45,772 nt of DNA from Alphaproteobacteria bacterium UBA2964 (GTDB taxonomy: Bacteria; Pseudomonadota; Alphaproteobacteria; MPNO01; UBA2964). The position numbers and the translations under genes are program-made. Positions 27,147 to 35,520 of this stretch are shown piece after piece. Every line of letters starts with the position of its first letter. Within the stretch, counting starts at the first letter, position 1. The DNA is taken from NCBI GenBank assembly GCA_905182615.1, contig CAJJCG010000010.1:1-45772 (forward strand), read 5' to 3'. The notes beneath the pieces are model-generated. The model searched no databases and had not been told where the DNA came from. It saw only the letters and a program-made list of their open reading frames with translations.

Positions 27147-28246
27147 TGGGATTCACCTGCGGCATTGTCGGCCTTCCCAATGTAGGCAAATCGACTCTCT
27201 TTAACGCTCTCACCGCAACTATAGCCGCGCAGGCTGAGAACTATCCGTTCTGCACGATAGAGCCGAATATTGGTCGGATAGCAGTTCCAGACCCGAGACT
27301 GGATCAGATTGCGTTCCTCGCGAAGTCAGCGAAGATAGTCCCGACCCAGATCGATTTTGCTGATATCGCTGGATTGGTTCGTGGTGCTAGCACCGGTGAA
27401 GGACTCGGCAATCAATTCCTTGGGCATATTCGGGAGATGGATGCGGTCGCCCATGTCGTCCGCTGTTTCGAAGATGACAACATCACCCATGTCGAAGGCC
27501 GTATCGATCCGATCAGTGATATAGAGACAATCGATACCGAATTAATGCTCGCCGACCTAGAAAGCCTTGAACGCCGAAGTGACGCCCTTGTGAAAAAATC
27601 ACGCGGCAACGACAAAGAAGCAATCACCACCCTGGCCATTGTCGAGACAGTCATCGAAACCCTTAAAGATGGCAAGCCTGCGAGGTCCGTCGCCTCGCAA
27701 TTCGAAGACATCTCTTTATTCAACGGATTGCAGCTTCTAACAGCCAAACCAGTAATGTATGTCTGCAATGTAGGCGAAGAGGATGCAGCAACTGGCAATG
27801 CCTATTCAGAACGAGTTGCTGCACGGGCCACAGAGGAAGGTGCGATAACTGTAGTCATTTCTGCTGCTATCGAAGCAGAAATTGCTCAACTGACAGATCT
27901 AGAAGAACGGGCCGAGTTCCTTGAATCTATTGGACTTGAAACGACTGGTCTTTCGCAGATCTTAGCCGCGGGCTACCAACTGCTCGGTTTGATTACATAC
28001 CTGACTGCGGGCCCAACCGAATCCCGAGCCTGGACAATCACTGAGGGCATGAAAGCCCCCCAGGCAGCCGCCGTAATCCATACCGATTTCGAACGCGGCT
28101 TTATCTGCGCTGAAATCATTGCTTTTGATGACTATATTAGCTGTAAGGGCGAGGTAGGCGCCAAGGAAGCAGGTAAGATGCGCCAAGAAGGTCGCGACTA
28201 TATCGTCAAAGACGGTGACATCATCCTATTCCGATTTAACGTATAA
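27146..28246 (+). CDS. ychF: Redox-regulated ATPase YchF
   Basis: YchF (OLA1) is an Obg-related P-loop protein that prefers ATP and binds ribosomes; it acts in translation and oxidative-stress control. The 366-residue protein has G1 GLPNVGKS, G3 FADIAGLVRGASTGEGLGNQ, a relaxed nucleotide-specificity motif (CNVGEED instead of NKxD), a coiled coil in the middle, and a C-terminal TGS domain (TAGPTESRAWTI to ILFRFNV). It overlaps the pth stop by 1 bp. Its final 49 bp overlap an antisense lipoprotein ORF. Confidence 0.97.
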   Translation: MGFTCGIVGLPNVGKSTLFNALTATIAAQAENYPFCTIEPNIGRIAVPDPRLDQIAFLAKSAKIVPTQIDFADIAGLVRGASTGEGLGNQFLGHIREMDAVAHVVRCFEDDNITHVEGRIDPISDIETIDTELMLADLESLERRSDALVKKSRGNDKEAITTLAIVETVIETLKDGKPARSVASQFEDISLFNGLQLLTAKPVMYVCNVGEEDAATGNAYSERVAARATEEGAITVVISAAIEAEIAQLTDLEERAEFLESIGLETTGLSQILAAGYQLLGLITYLTAGPTESRAWTITEGMKAPQAAAVIHTDFERGFICAEIIAFDDYISCKGEVGAKEAGKMRQEGRDYIVKDGDIILFRFNV

Positions 28247-28560
28247 CGAATGTTTATTTGGACCATCCAAATAAACCGAGCAGACTTGATCATTCTTTCT
28301 GCTTCTTCCGAATATTTATCGTAATAGTACACCGCAGTACCGTATGCCGCGATCAGGCTAAGACATTTTTTATATACAGCGCCGACAAATAGACATTTAA
28401 AATCCAAAATTGGCATAAATAAGATAGAAAGCGGTTTCGGACCACGATCAAACTTTTCCATGTTCCTAATATGCGTCGTAACACAACCGGAAAGAACTAA
28501 CATCGAGCAACAAAGAAACGCTATGCCTCGTACGCTCCGCGATTGAATTCTTATCCCCAA
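28198..28560 (-). CDS. Small lipoprotein of unknown function
   Basis: This 120-residue ORF has a signal peptide and lipobox LSGC (residues 6-26: SRSVRGIAFLCCSMLVLSGC), then TTHIRNMEKFDRGPKPLSILFMP. The start is TTG at 28560, with AGGGA a few bases upstream. The last 16 or so codons run antisense through the end of ychF, which suggests the original stop was lost or that the gene is decaying. I do not recognise the family. The signal peptide is the main evidence that it is real. Confidence 0.5.
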   Translation of the reverse strand: MGIRIQSRSVRGIAFLCCSMLVLSGCVTTHIRNMEKFDRGPKPLSILFMPILDFKCLFVGAVYKKCLSLIAAYGTAVYYYDKYSEEAERMIKSARFIWMVQINIRYTLNRNRMMSPSLTI

Positions 28561-28633
28561 CAGTCCCTAATTTTTATGAATCCTAGAGGCGTCAAAGGAG
28601 ATAGTCGATAGAGACAGCCACAAAAAAAAGAGA

Positions 28634-28651
28634 GTGGCGATTTTTCGCCAC
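28634..28651. repeat. Perfect hairpin upstream of the dienelactone hydrolase gene
   Basis: GTGGCGA-TTTT-TCGCCAC is a 7-bp perfect stem. On the minus strand it is followed by a long T run (RC of 28622-28629), which looks like a terminator, but no minus-strand gene lies immediately before it. It stands about 90 bp upstream of the hydrolase start. The rest of 28561-28740 holds nothing else I can support. Confidence 0.4.
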
Positions 28652-28740
28652 GCATTGCACATGCTGTCATCAACGTTTAAAAAAGCCGATCTATAGTTTT
28701 GCGCCGCGAAACTGTCGCGGGGCCTTCCAGGGAGAGAAAA

Positions 28741-29412
28741 ATGGGATCTATGACTGAACTAACCACGGCCGATGGCCATTCACTTGGTGCTTACAAAGCC
28801 GAGCCATCAGGAGCTGCTAAGGGTGGCGTTGTCGTCATTCAGGAAATCTTTGGCGTAAACCAGCACATCAAGAACCTTGTCGACGAATTTGCCAAGAACG
28901 GCTACGTCGCCATCGCACCGGCCTTGTTTGACCGCAAAGAAAAGGGTCTTGAACTTGGCTATGGTCAGGAAGACTTTGGTAAGGGCCGTGACACGCGCGG
29001 CAGCCTCGACGATGATGGCATCCAGAACGACGTTCAGGCCGCTATCAATGATGTTTCCAGTGCCGGCAAGGTCGGTATCGTTGGATATTGTTTTGGTGGC
29101 TATGTCAGCTGGCTTGCTGCTTGCAAATGCGATGGCCTTTCCGCCGCATCGACGTTCTATGGCGGTGGCATCCATGCCAAGCGCGACGACACGCCTAAGG
29201 TTCCGGTGATCTTCAACTTTGGCGACAAAGATGGTGGGATTCCGCTGGACCAGATTGCAGAGATCAAAGAAGCGCACCCGGACATCCCCTGCTACGTCTA
29301 TGACGATGCGGGTCACGGATTCTGCTGTGATGACCGGGAAAGCTACAATCAGGGTGCCTGCGAGCGCGCTCACAAGCGGACACTGAATCATTTCGGCCAA
29401 AATGTCGGCTGA
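28741..29412 (+). CDS. Dienelactone hydrolase family protein
   Basis: This alpha/beta hydrolase of the DLH family has 223 residues from the ATG at 28741, which is preceded by CAGGGAGAGAAAA. The nucleophile is cysteine in VGIVGYCFGGYVSW, and the catalytic histidine lies in DDAGHGFCCDDR. FGDKDGGIPLDQ holds the acid. True dienelactone hydrolase opens the lactone in chloroaromatic breakdown; many relatives have other, unknown ester substrates. It stands alone, with its own terminator. A link to the Rieske oxygenase 21 kb away is only a guess. Confidence 0.92.
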   Translation: MGSMTELTTADGHSLGAYKAEPSGAAKGGVVVIQEIFGVNQHIKNLVDEFAKNGYVAIAPALFDRKEKGLELGYGQEDFGKGRDTRGSLDDDGIQNDVQAAINDVSSAGKVGIVGYCFGGYVSWLAACKCDGLSAASTFYGGGIHAKRDDTPKVPVIFNFGDKDGGIPLDQIAEIKEAHPDIPCYVYDDAGHGFCCDDRESYNQGACERAHKRTLNHFGQNVG

Positions 29413-29437
29413 TTGCTGCTAAATTATTTTGAGATGG

Positions 29438-29467
29438 AGCCCCAGCCCGCAAGGTCTGGGGCTTTTT
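29438..29467 (+). terminator. Rho-independent terminator after the dienelactone hydrolase gene
   Basis: The perfect 8-bp stem AGCCCCAG/CTGGGGCT (arms 29438-29445 and 29456-29463) with a 10-nt loop is followed by TTTTCTT. It lies 26 bp after the hydrolase stop and immediately before the stop of the convergent mtnA fragment, which it may also serve. Confidence 0.85.
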
Positions 29468-29468
29468 C

Positions 29469-29750
29469 TTACCTTAAAGCTGCCGCAATATTACCGCCGT
29501 CAACCGTGACCTGTAACGCGCCGTCAGAAGCATCCTCACGAACCGCAAAGCACATGCCATAACTTGCCGTCGCACCAATCAGCGGGGCACCACGGACCTG
29601 CATGGAGAGGATCGCATGCGCTGCATCCTCAACTGAATTCAGAGAAAGCGTTATAAACTCATGAGGCAGTCGGGTTTGATCGATAATCTCAACGGTCTCG
29701 CCATTTTCAGCGAGCCAAATAGTCCGGAACGGAACACCATCGACATTCAT
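29469..29750 (-). pseudogene. mtnA: Truncated mtnA (methylthioribose-1-phosphate isomerase), N-terminal quarter
   Basis: The 93-residue ORF matches the start of MtnA: PFRTIWLAENGETVEIIDQT, then MQVRGAPLIGATASYGM. MtnA is normally about 350-370 residues and isomerises methylthioribose-1-phosphate in methionine salvage. Here the family sequence ends near residue 75, after AVRED; a different tail of about 18 residues follows, and the ORF stops at the neighbouring terminator. The catalytic cysteine and aspartate lie in the missing part. The start overlaps the mtnP stop by 4 bp (ATGA), which marks the fragment as the remains of an mtnP-mtnA operon. Confidence 0.85.
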
Positions 29751-30637
29751 GGACGCAACACCCGTCCGGCAATGGCATCGAGCTTTTCAGCCATTTTAGG
29801 GTCACGAGCGTCTGGCGCGGTAATAATCGCAACATCCAATGCTTTGTGGCAACCAGCTTCACAGACATCCGAACGCCCACTGATCAACGGCGCCAAATTG
29901 ACGACCAGCTGCTTAGCGGCGGCAGCATTTTCGATCAACACTTTGATGACGGTTTCTACAGTGACGTCATCATGATCCTGATGCCAGCAATCGAAATCGG
30001 TGACCATCGCGACGGTCGCGTAACACATCTCCGCTTCGCGGGCGAGCTTGGCTTCCGGCATGTTTGTCATACCGATCACATCACACCCCCAACTTCGATA
30101 AAGCTCGCTCTCGGCTCGGGTTGAGAATTGTGGCCCTTCTATAACCAGATAGGTGCCACCGCGTATTGTCTCATTCGACAATCCGCCTGCAGCCTGGCCG
30201 ATCAAACCACCAAGACGCCGACAGGCCGGGTCAGCCATCGACACATGCGCCACCAGTCCGTCGCCGAAAAAACTTTTTTCGCGCGCAAAAGTCCGATCTA
30301 TGAATTGGTCTACGATGACGAATGTGCCTGGCGACAATTCTTCTTTCAAAGACCCAACGGCGCTCAGAGAAATAATCTCCGTGCAACCTGCCCGTTTCAG
30401 AGCTTCGATATTGGCCCGAAAATTCAGTCCGCTCGGCGGGACTTTATGGCCACGCCCATGGCGCGGCAAAAAAACAATCTGCTGTCCATCAAGCTCGCCA
30501 AACAATAGATCGTCAGACGGCGCCCCGAAGGACGTTTCCATGCTTTCCCAACGCGTATTCGAGAGGCCCTCAATTTCGTAAAGACCACTACCACCAATTA
30601 CGCCCAGTACAGGGGTGCTCGCTGTATCTGTCATCAA
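29747..30637 (-). CDS. mtnP: S-methyl-5'-thioadenosine phosphorylase
   Basis: MtnP splits methylthioadenosine into adenine and methylthioribose-1-phosphate. The 296-residue protein has GVIGGSGLYEIEGL at the N-terminus, the phosphate and base site segments FLPRHGRGHKVPPSGLNFRA, and YLVIEGPQFSTRAESELYR and MTNMPEAKLAREAEMCYATV, which are characteristic of MTA rather than other nucleoside phosphorylases. The following mtnA is truncated, so its product may not be recycled to methionine here. No SAM-binding leader was recognised upstream. Confidence 0.96.
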   Translation of the reverse strand: MMTDTASTPVLGVIGGSGLYEIEGLSNTRWESMETSFGAPSDDLLFGELDGQQIVFLPRHGRGHKVPPSGLNFRANIEALKRAGCTEIISLSAVGSLKEELSPGTFVIVDQFIDRTFAREKSFFGDGLVAHVSMADPACRRLGGLIGQAAGGLSNETIRGGTYLVIEGPQFSTRAESELYRSWGCDVIGMTNMPEAKLAREAEMCYATVAMVTDFDCWHQDHDDVTVETVIKVLIENAAAAKQLVVNLAPLISGRSDVCEAGCHKALDVAIITAPDARDPKMAEKLDAIAGRVLRP

Positions 30638-30734
30638 CCTTCAATGTCACACAAAACAAAACCGGCGACGAAATATCACCGCAGGTTCGTTTAGCATAAG
30701 AGAGGCATCAGCACGAGGGCCAACGCCTGTCTAA

Positions 30735-31502
30735 TTAATGGAGGTCAGCCCAGACCTTACGTTTCACGCCATACAACATCCCGGTCAGAATAAGCAGAAA
30801 CAGGATCACTTTGACCCCCAACCGCTTACGCCATTCAAGCTCCGGTTCCGCTGCCCAAGCAAGGAACGTCGTCACGTCGCGAGACATTTGATCAACCGTT
30901 GCTTTGGTTTTATCGGCATATTCAACACCACCTTCACTTAGCGGCGGCGGCATTGCGATCTGATTACCTGCGAAATACAGATTGTAGGACATACCTTCAG
31001 CAAGCTTTTTACCTTTAGGTGCCTCCTTATACCCTGTGAGCAAGGCATGTAGATAATGTGCACCACCAACTCGAGCCTTGGTCATCAGGGTCAAATCCGG
31101 GGGAAAGGCACCATTGTTACCGGCACGAGCAGCCTGCTTGTTCGGAAAAGGTTTTACAAACCGGTCGCTAAGACGGGCAGGACGTTGGAACATCTCGCCT
31201 TCATCATTTGGACCGTCAGTGACTTCCTTGGCGGCGGCGATCTTTTTCACCTGTTCTTCGGTGAAGCCGATATCCATCAGGTTGCGATAAGCCAACAAAC
31301 GGACCGAATGGCAAGCCGAACAGACCTCGTCATAGACTTGAAATCCGCGCTGCAATGACCCACGATCAAACGTGCCAAAGAGACCTGAAAACGACCATTC
31401 CTGTTTGGGTGGTTTTACGACATCACCAGCAGCCATGACGGTACTGGATGTAACAACCGCAACCGAAACCACCACTGCGACGCTAATCAAATACTTGCGC
31501 AT
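30735..31502 (-). CDS. petC: Cytochrome c1 of the bc1 complex
   Basis: This is the electron-transfer subunit of ubiquinol-cytochrome c reductase. The 255-residue protein has a cleavable signal (residues 1-25, ending VMAAGD), covalent heme site C61-SA-C64-H65, the segment GGAHYLHALLTGYKE, a methionine ligand region near GMSYNLYFAGNQIAMP, and a C-terminal membrane anchor (VKVILFLLILTGMLYGVKRKVW). It faces the periplasm. It overlaps the petB stop by 1 bp (TGATG) and is the last gene of petABC. Confidence 0.97.
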   Translation of the reverse strand: MRKYLISVAVVVSVAVVTSSTVMAAGDVVKPPKQEWSFSGLFGTFDRGSLQRGFQVYDEVCSACHSVRLLAYRNLMDIGFTEEQVKKIAAAKEVTDGPNDEGEMFQRPARLSDRFVKPFPNKQAARAGNNGAFPPDLTLMTKARVGGAHYLHALLTGYKEAPKGKKLAEGMSYNLYFAGNQIAMPPPLSEGGVEYADKTKATVDQMSRDVTTFLAWAAEPELEWRKRLGVKVILFLLILTGMLYGVKRKVWADLH

Positions 31503-32803
31503 CAGGCCTCCTCCATCGGCTTGGCATTGGCGGCAGAGGAAGAGCCTCCACCTCCTTTTAGCACCGGCTCACTAATACTCGTTGGCAAAGGTTTGGTCTT
31601 TTCGAAGAAACCCAGTAACGGAATGATGACAATAAAGTGCAGAAAGTAATAAGCAGTCGCGGCCTGGGCGATGTAGGTCCAGGGTGCCCCCGCCGGCTTT
31701 GCCCCGCAAATCCCAAGAATGATGCAGTCAATGATGAGCAACCAGAAAAACTGTTTATACAACGGCCGGAAACGGGCACTCCTGACCGGAGAGTGATCAA
31801 GCCATGGCAAAATAAACAGCACCATGATCGACGCAAACATTGCCAATACACCTGCCAACTTAGCTGACATCAACCATGAGATTGGCAGATAAATCACGGC
31901 ATCTGCGGTAAACGACCGCAAAATTGCGTAGAACGGCAGGAAATACCATTCCGGCACGATATGCGGCGGCGTAACCAATGGGTTCGCTTCTATATAATTG
32001 TCTGGTTCGCCAAAAAAGTTGGGGGCGAAGAACACAAAGCCAAAGAACAGGATCAAAAAGACGCCCAAACCGAACATATCCTTGACTGTATAATAAGGAT
32101 GGAACGGGATCGTATCCTGTGGTGACTTGGTATCGATACCAATCGGGTTATTAGAACCATGCTGGTGTAGCGCCACGATATGAAGCACGACAATACCAAC
32201 CAGAACAAACGGCATCAGATAATGAAGGCTAAAGAACCGGTTCAGCGTCGGATTATCAACTGAGAAACCACCCCAGAGCAGCGTAACAATTGAATCACCG
32301 ACAATCGGAATAGCAGAGAACAAGTTAGTAATAACCGTAGCGCCCCAGAAACTCATCTGGCCCCAGGGAAGCACATACCCAAGGAAAGCTGTCGCCATCA
32401 TGGTCAGCAGGATCACAACGCCCAAAATCCACAAAATCTCGCGTGGCGACTTATAAGATCCGAAATACATCCCTCTGAAGATATGGATATAGACCACTAT
32501 GAAAAAGGCTGAGGCGCCATTCATATGTATATAGCGGATCAGCCAGCCATAATTGACGTCACGCATGATGCGTTCAACGGAGTCAAAGGCAAACGCCGTA
32601 TGCGCTGTATAATGCATCGCCAGCACAATGCCGGTAACAATCATGATGACCAGAATAATGCCGGCCAGAGAACCGAAGTTCCACCAATAGTTTAAATTCT
32701 TGGGAGTTGGGTACTCATGAAGCTCGTGCTCCATGAATGAAAAAACCGGCAGCCGGTAATCGATCCAGGCAACGATTGGGTTTTTAAACTTAGAATCGCT
32801 CAT
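31502..32803 (-). CDS. petB: Cytochrome b of the bc1 complex
   Basis: This membrane subunit carries both b hemes and the quinone sites of complex III. The 433-residue protein has about eight helices; heme-ligand histidines lie in segments such as [20 protein letters not shown] and [17 protein letters not shown]. The Qo motif PEWYF is present (residue about 290), as is [18 protein letters not shown]. It starts 11 bp after petA. The C-terminal tail ([18 protein letters not shown]) is polar. Cytochrome b and c1 are separate genes, unlike the fused bradyrhizobial fbcH. Confidence 0.97.
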   Translation of the reverse strand: MSDSKFKNPIVAWIDYRLPVFSFMEHELHEYPTPKNLNYWWNFGSLAGIILVIMIVTGIVLAMHYTAHTAFAFDSVERIMRDVNYGWLIRYIHMNGASAFFIVVYIHIFRGMYFGSYKSPREILWILGVVILLTMMATAFLGYVLPWGQMSFWGATVITNLFSAIPIVGDSIVTLLWGGFSVDNPTLNRFFSLHYLMPFVLVGIVVLHIVALHQHGSNNPIGIDTKSPQDTIPFHPYYTVKDMFGLGVFLILFFGFVFFAPNFFGEPDNYIEANPLVTPPHIVPEWYFLPFYAILRSFTADAVIYLPISWLMSAKLAGVLAMFASIMVLFILPWLDHSPVRSARFRPLYKQFFWLLIIDCIILGICGAKPAGAPWTYIAQAATAYYFLHFIVIIPLLGFFEKTKPLPTSISEPVLKGGGGSSSAANAKPMEEA

Positions 32804-32814
32804 CCAGTTTTCTC

Positions 32815-33378
32815 CTAACCGATCTTAACAAGCTTGTCCGACAGGAATTCATATGCCGGGACCGGAAGATTTTTGGGTGCAGGTCCTTTGCGGATCCGCC
32901 CTGATGTATCGTAATGAGATCCATGGCAAGGGCAGAACCAGCCGCCAAATTCGCCCTTTAATTCGCCCTGCTTGGTGCCCGATGGAATGCAACCCAAATG
33001 AGTGCAAACGCCAACGACGATTAACCATTCAGGTTTTAGAGCACGCTTTGCGTCTAGTTCAGGATCAGGAAGATTGGCAAGATTCACACTGCTTGCTGCC
33101 TCAATCTGCGCCTTCGTGCGGCGCACGATAAAGACCGGCTTGCCTTGCCATTTAACCAGAACTCGTTGACCTGGCTTGATCGGCGCCAAATTGACCTCAG
33201 TGGTGGATGCCGCCAGCGTATCTGCCGCTGGGTTCATCTGATCAATAAGTGGCCACGCCCCAGCAGCAGCACCAAAGGCACCAAAGGCACCGGTTGCCAG
33301 CATCAGAAAATCGCGTCTAGTTTCGCCTTCTTCAGCGCCATGAGCGCCATCTCCGGCCGTATCAGCAGAACTCACCAT
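32815..33378 (-). CDS. petA: Rieske iron-sulfur protein of the bc1 complex
   Basis: This is the [2Fe-2S] subunit of complex III. From the ATG at 33378 it has 187 residues; GAGGG stands upstream. The N-terminus has a Tat-type signal anchor with [20 protein letters not shown], for export of the folded protein. Cluster ligands are C125-T-H127 and C149-x2-H152, with disulfide cysteines C130 and C151 (CTHLGC, CPCHGSH). The frame is open further upstream to 33423, but that start would lengthen the cytoplasmic tail. It is the first gene of petABC. Confidence 0.96.
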   Translation of the reverse strand: MVSSADTAGDGAHGAEEGETRRDFLMLATGAFGAFGAAAGAWPLIDQMNPAADTLAASTTEVNLAPIKPGQRVLVKWQGKPVFIVRRTKAQIEAASSVNLANLPDPELDAKRALKPEWLIVVGVCTHLGCIPSGTKQGELKGEFGGWFCPCHGSHYDTSGRIRKGPAPKNLPVPAYEFLSDKLVKIG

Positions 33379-33463
33379 TATGTCCCTCTTGGTTGTATCC
33401 GCGCACAGGTCACGGCTCTGCAAAGGTACCTGATATCATTAACGCACCAGCAGATTCAAACAC

Positions 33464-33524
33464 TGCGGCCTTACGCCGCAGCGTGTTCTGAATGCTGGCA
33501 ATACGTGCCCTTATTACGGGGCAC
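33464..33524. repeat. Two hairpins between petA and trmL
   Basis: TGCGGC-CTTAC-GCCGCA (33464-33480) and GTGCCC-TTATTACG-GGGCAC (33505-33524) are perfect 6-bp stems in the 198-bp gap between divergent petA and trmL. Neither has a T tract. They may be operators or transcript-end structures. Confidence 0.3.
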
Positions 33525-33576
33525 GGGTATAATCGAAATTGACCTTAATGCAAAGGTCGTTAACTGATCGTTAACT

Positions 33577-34047
33577 ATGCGAATAGCGCTCTATCAACCA
33601 GATATTCCTCAAAACACCGGCACAATCCTGCGGATGGCTGCCTGCATGGATGTCGGCGTGGACATAATCGAACCCTGCGGCTTTGTTCTCGATGACAAAA
33701 GGTTGCGACGATCTGGCATGGACTACCTCGATCAAGTTGATTTGACGCGACATCTCTCTTGGACCCATTTCCACAAGAACTGCACCGACGCTGGGGATCG
33801 GCTCATTTTACTAACCACGTCGGGGGATCTGCCCTATTGCGACTTTACATTCCAGCCCAATGATAGGCTGTTGTTGGGCAGAGAAAGTGCTGGTGCGCCC
33901 CCAGAAGTGCACGAGGCCGCGCAAGCCAGGCTGTGTATCCTCATGGCAAATGGAACAAGATCGCTAAATATTGCCATGGCCACATCAATGGTATTGGGTG
34001 AAGCCTTAAGACAGACCAATCAGTTCGCCACAGGCAATACAGAATGA
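33577..34047 (+). CDS. trmL: tRNA (cytidine(34)-2'-O)-methyltransferase
   Basis: TrmL methylates the 2'-OH of the wobble nucleotide in tRNA-Leu. The 156-residue SPOUT protein has the N-terminal IALYQPDIPQNTGTILRMAA and the knot signature LLLGRESAGAPPEVHE...RSLNIAMATSMVLGEALRQ. Length and motifs match TrmL rather than the larger TrmH. The start ATG at 33577 lies 198 bp from divergent petA. The next gene, hemF, begins inside its stop codon (ATGA overlap), so translation is probably coupled. Confidence 0.95.
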   Translation: MRIALYQPDIPQNTGTILRMAACMDVGVDIIEPCGFVLDDKRLRRSGMDYLDQVDLTRHLSWTHFHKNCTDAGDRLILLTTSGDLPYCDFTFQPNDRLLLGRESAGAPPEVHEAAQARLCILMANGTRSLNIAMATSMVLGEALRQTNQFATGNTE

Positions 34048-34910
34048 CTCGGACGCTCGACGAAAAAAAGGAGGCTGCCACTAAGTGGTTCGCCGAACTC
34101 CGAGATATGATTTGTGCCGAATTTGAAACCATAGAACTGGAAGGAGGCGCCGAAACTTCTGAAACTACTGCCGGAAAATTCGAGCGTAAAATCTGGGACC
34201 GGCAGGATCATTCAGGCGCCGATGGTGGCGGCGGCACGATGTCAGTTATGCACGGGCGCGTGTTTGAGAAAGTCGGCGTAAATATTTCTGCGGTCCATGG
34301 CGAATTTTCGCCTGAGTTTCGCAAAGAAATTCCCGGAGCAGACGAAAACCCAGAGTTCTGGGCAGCAGGCATTTCTATAGTCGCTCATATGAGTTCACCA
34401 CTGGTGCCAGCAGTCCATATGAACACCCGTTTTATTTCGACCTCGAAATCCTGGTTTGGTGGTGGAACAGATTTAACGCCGATGCTGGCTGACGAAGCGG
34501 CGGCTGAGGAATTCCATGCGTCGCTCAAGGATGTTTGTGACGCTCATGACGATGCGTATTATGAGAAATTCAAAAAATGGTGTGATGAGTATTTCTATCT
34601 TCCCCACCGTGAAGAACCACGTGGCATCGGAGGAATTTTTTACGATTATGTCAATTCCGGGGATTGGGAAGCGGACTTCGCCTTCACCAGGAACGTTGGC
34701 CGTGCATTCCTAAAAACCTACTCGTCCATAATCCGAGCCCGTAAAGACTGGGCATGGACCGACGATCAGCGGGAACAACAGCTGATAAAACGAGGCCGCT
34801 ATGTAGAATTTAATCTCCTGCATGATCGCGGCACAAAATTTGGCCTAAAAACCGGCGGAAATGTTGAAGCAATTTTGATGTCCATGCCACCTATCGCTAA
34901 ATGGCCGTGA
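34044..34910 (+). CDS. hemF: Oxygen-dependent coproporphyrinogen III oxidase
   Basis: HemF oxidatively decarboxylates coproporphyrinogen III to protoporphyrinogen IX with O2 in heme synthesis. The 288-residue protein carries GGGTMSVMHGRVFEKVGVN, VHMNTRFISTSKSWFGGGTD and the C-terminal RGRYVEFNLLHDRGTKFGL. It makes the heme needed by petABC next door and indicates an aerobic life. It overlaps trmL by 4 bp. The stop at 34910 is followed by the pseudogene at 34975. Confidence 0.97.
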   Translation: MTRTLDEKKEAATKWFAELRDMICAEFETIELEGGAETSETTAGKFERKIWDRQDHSGADGGGGTMSVMHGRVFEKVGVNISAVHGEFSPEFRKEIPGADENPEFWAAGISIVAHMSSPLVPAVHMNTRFISTSKSWFGGGTDLTPMLADEAAAEEFHASLKDVCDAHDDAYYEKFKKWCDEYFYLPHREEPRGIGGIFYDYVNSGDWEADFAFTRNVGRAFLKTYSSIIRARKDWAWTDDQREQQLIKRGRYVEFNLLHDRGTKFGLKTGGNVEAILMSMPPIAKWP

Positions 34911-34974
34911 CAGGCTGGCCTACTGACATCGGGTCATTATAGTAGCGATCAGGAAATTAAAATCTGGAGGGGTT

Positions 34975-35520
34975 ATAAGACGGTTCGCAGTACTTACAGC
35001 GACAATATTCTTTGCGGCAATTTCAAGTGAGACGCAGGCTGCGCAACCTAACCTAACGATTGGCGCTTTTTTCGGCAGCTTCAGCGGCGGTGGCAATTCA
35101 GAGAATGAGGATAGCATCTATTTCGCGACCACAGCGCGCGATTTTGATGTAAAAATCGCGCGCGCAGCTAACGGCGTTAAAATCGACTGGACCAGCGTCA
35201 TCCGCAAAGGAGACAACCCCCCAAAACCAAACATCCGCAGACGGCAAAGTTCCAAAACGCTGTGCCCAACAGGCAATGCCAGGGCATTTCATTGCAATTC
35301 GAGCAGTGATCCTCTTAAAGGCTAGGAACTGCGCTGGGCCAATATCCCCAGTTCCACGCTCTCACTCTTTCTTATGCGTGTGAACAAAAAAGGCATTTAT
35401 GCCATACAATAATATGACCGTACGCTTTCGGGTACCGGCATAAAATTTATTTTAAAAAGCACACGTAGTGGCAAGAAGGTCCGGACGGTCACCGGAAGGT
35501 TGGTTAAGAACGCGCGGTAA
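34975..35520 (+). pseudogene. Decayed gene for a small secreted protein of unknown function
   Basis: One continuous plus-strand frame (about 181 codons) reads as a secreted protein but has no valid start and two internal stops. GGAGG at 34966-34970 stands at the normal distance before ATA at 34975, where ATG is expected. A signal peptide follows (RRFAVLTATIFFAAISSETQA), then SIYFATTARDFDVKIARA and KIDWTSVIRKGDN. TAG at 35323 and TAA at 35410 interrupt it, yet the frame continues sensibly with ELRWANIPSSTLSLFLMRVN and YDRTLSGTGIKF up to TAA at 35518. No frameshift is needed. I recall similar intact proteins of unknown role in Rhodospirillales. The end overlaps the CCA-enzyme stop by 17 bp. Confidence 0.8.

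Noticed and set aside
30638-30734. Possible SAM or adenine riboswitch upstream of mtnP
   Set aside because: I could not find the conserved core or pairing of any riboswitch class I know in this short AT-rich leader.
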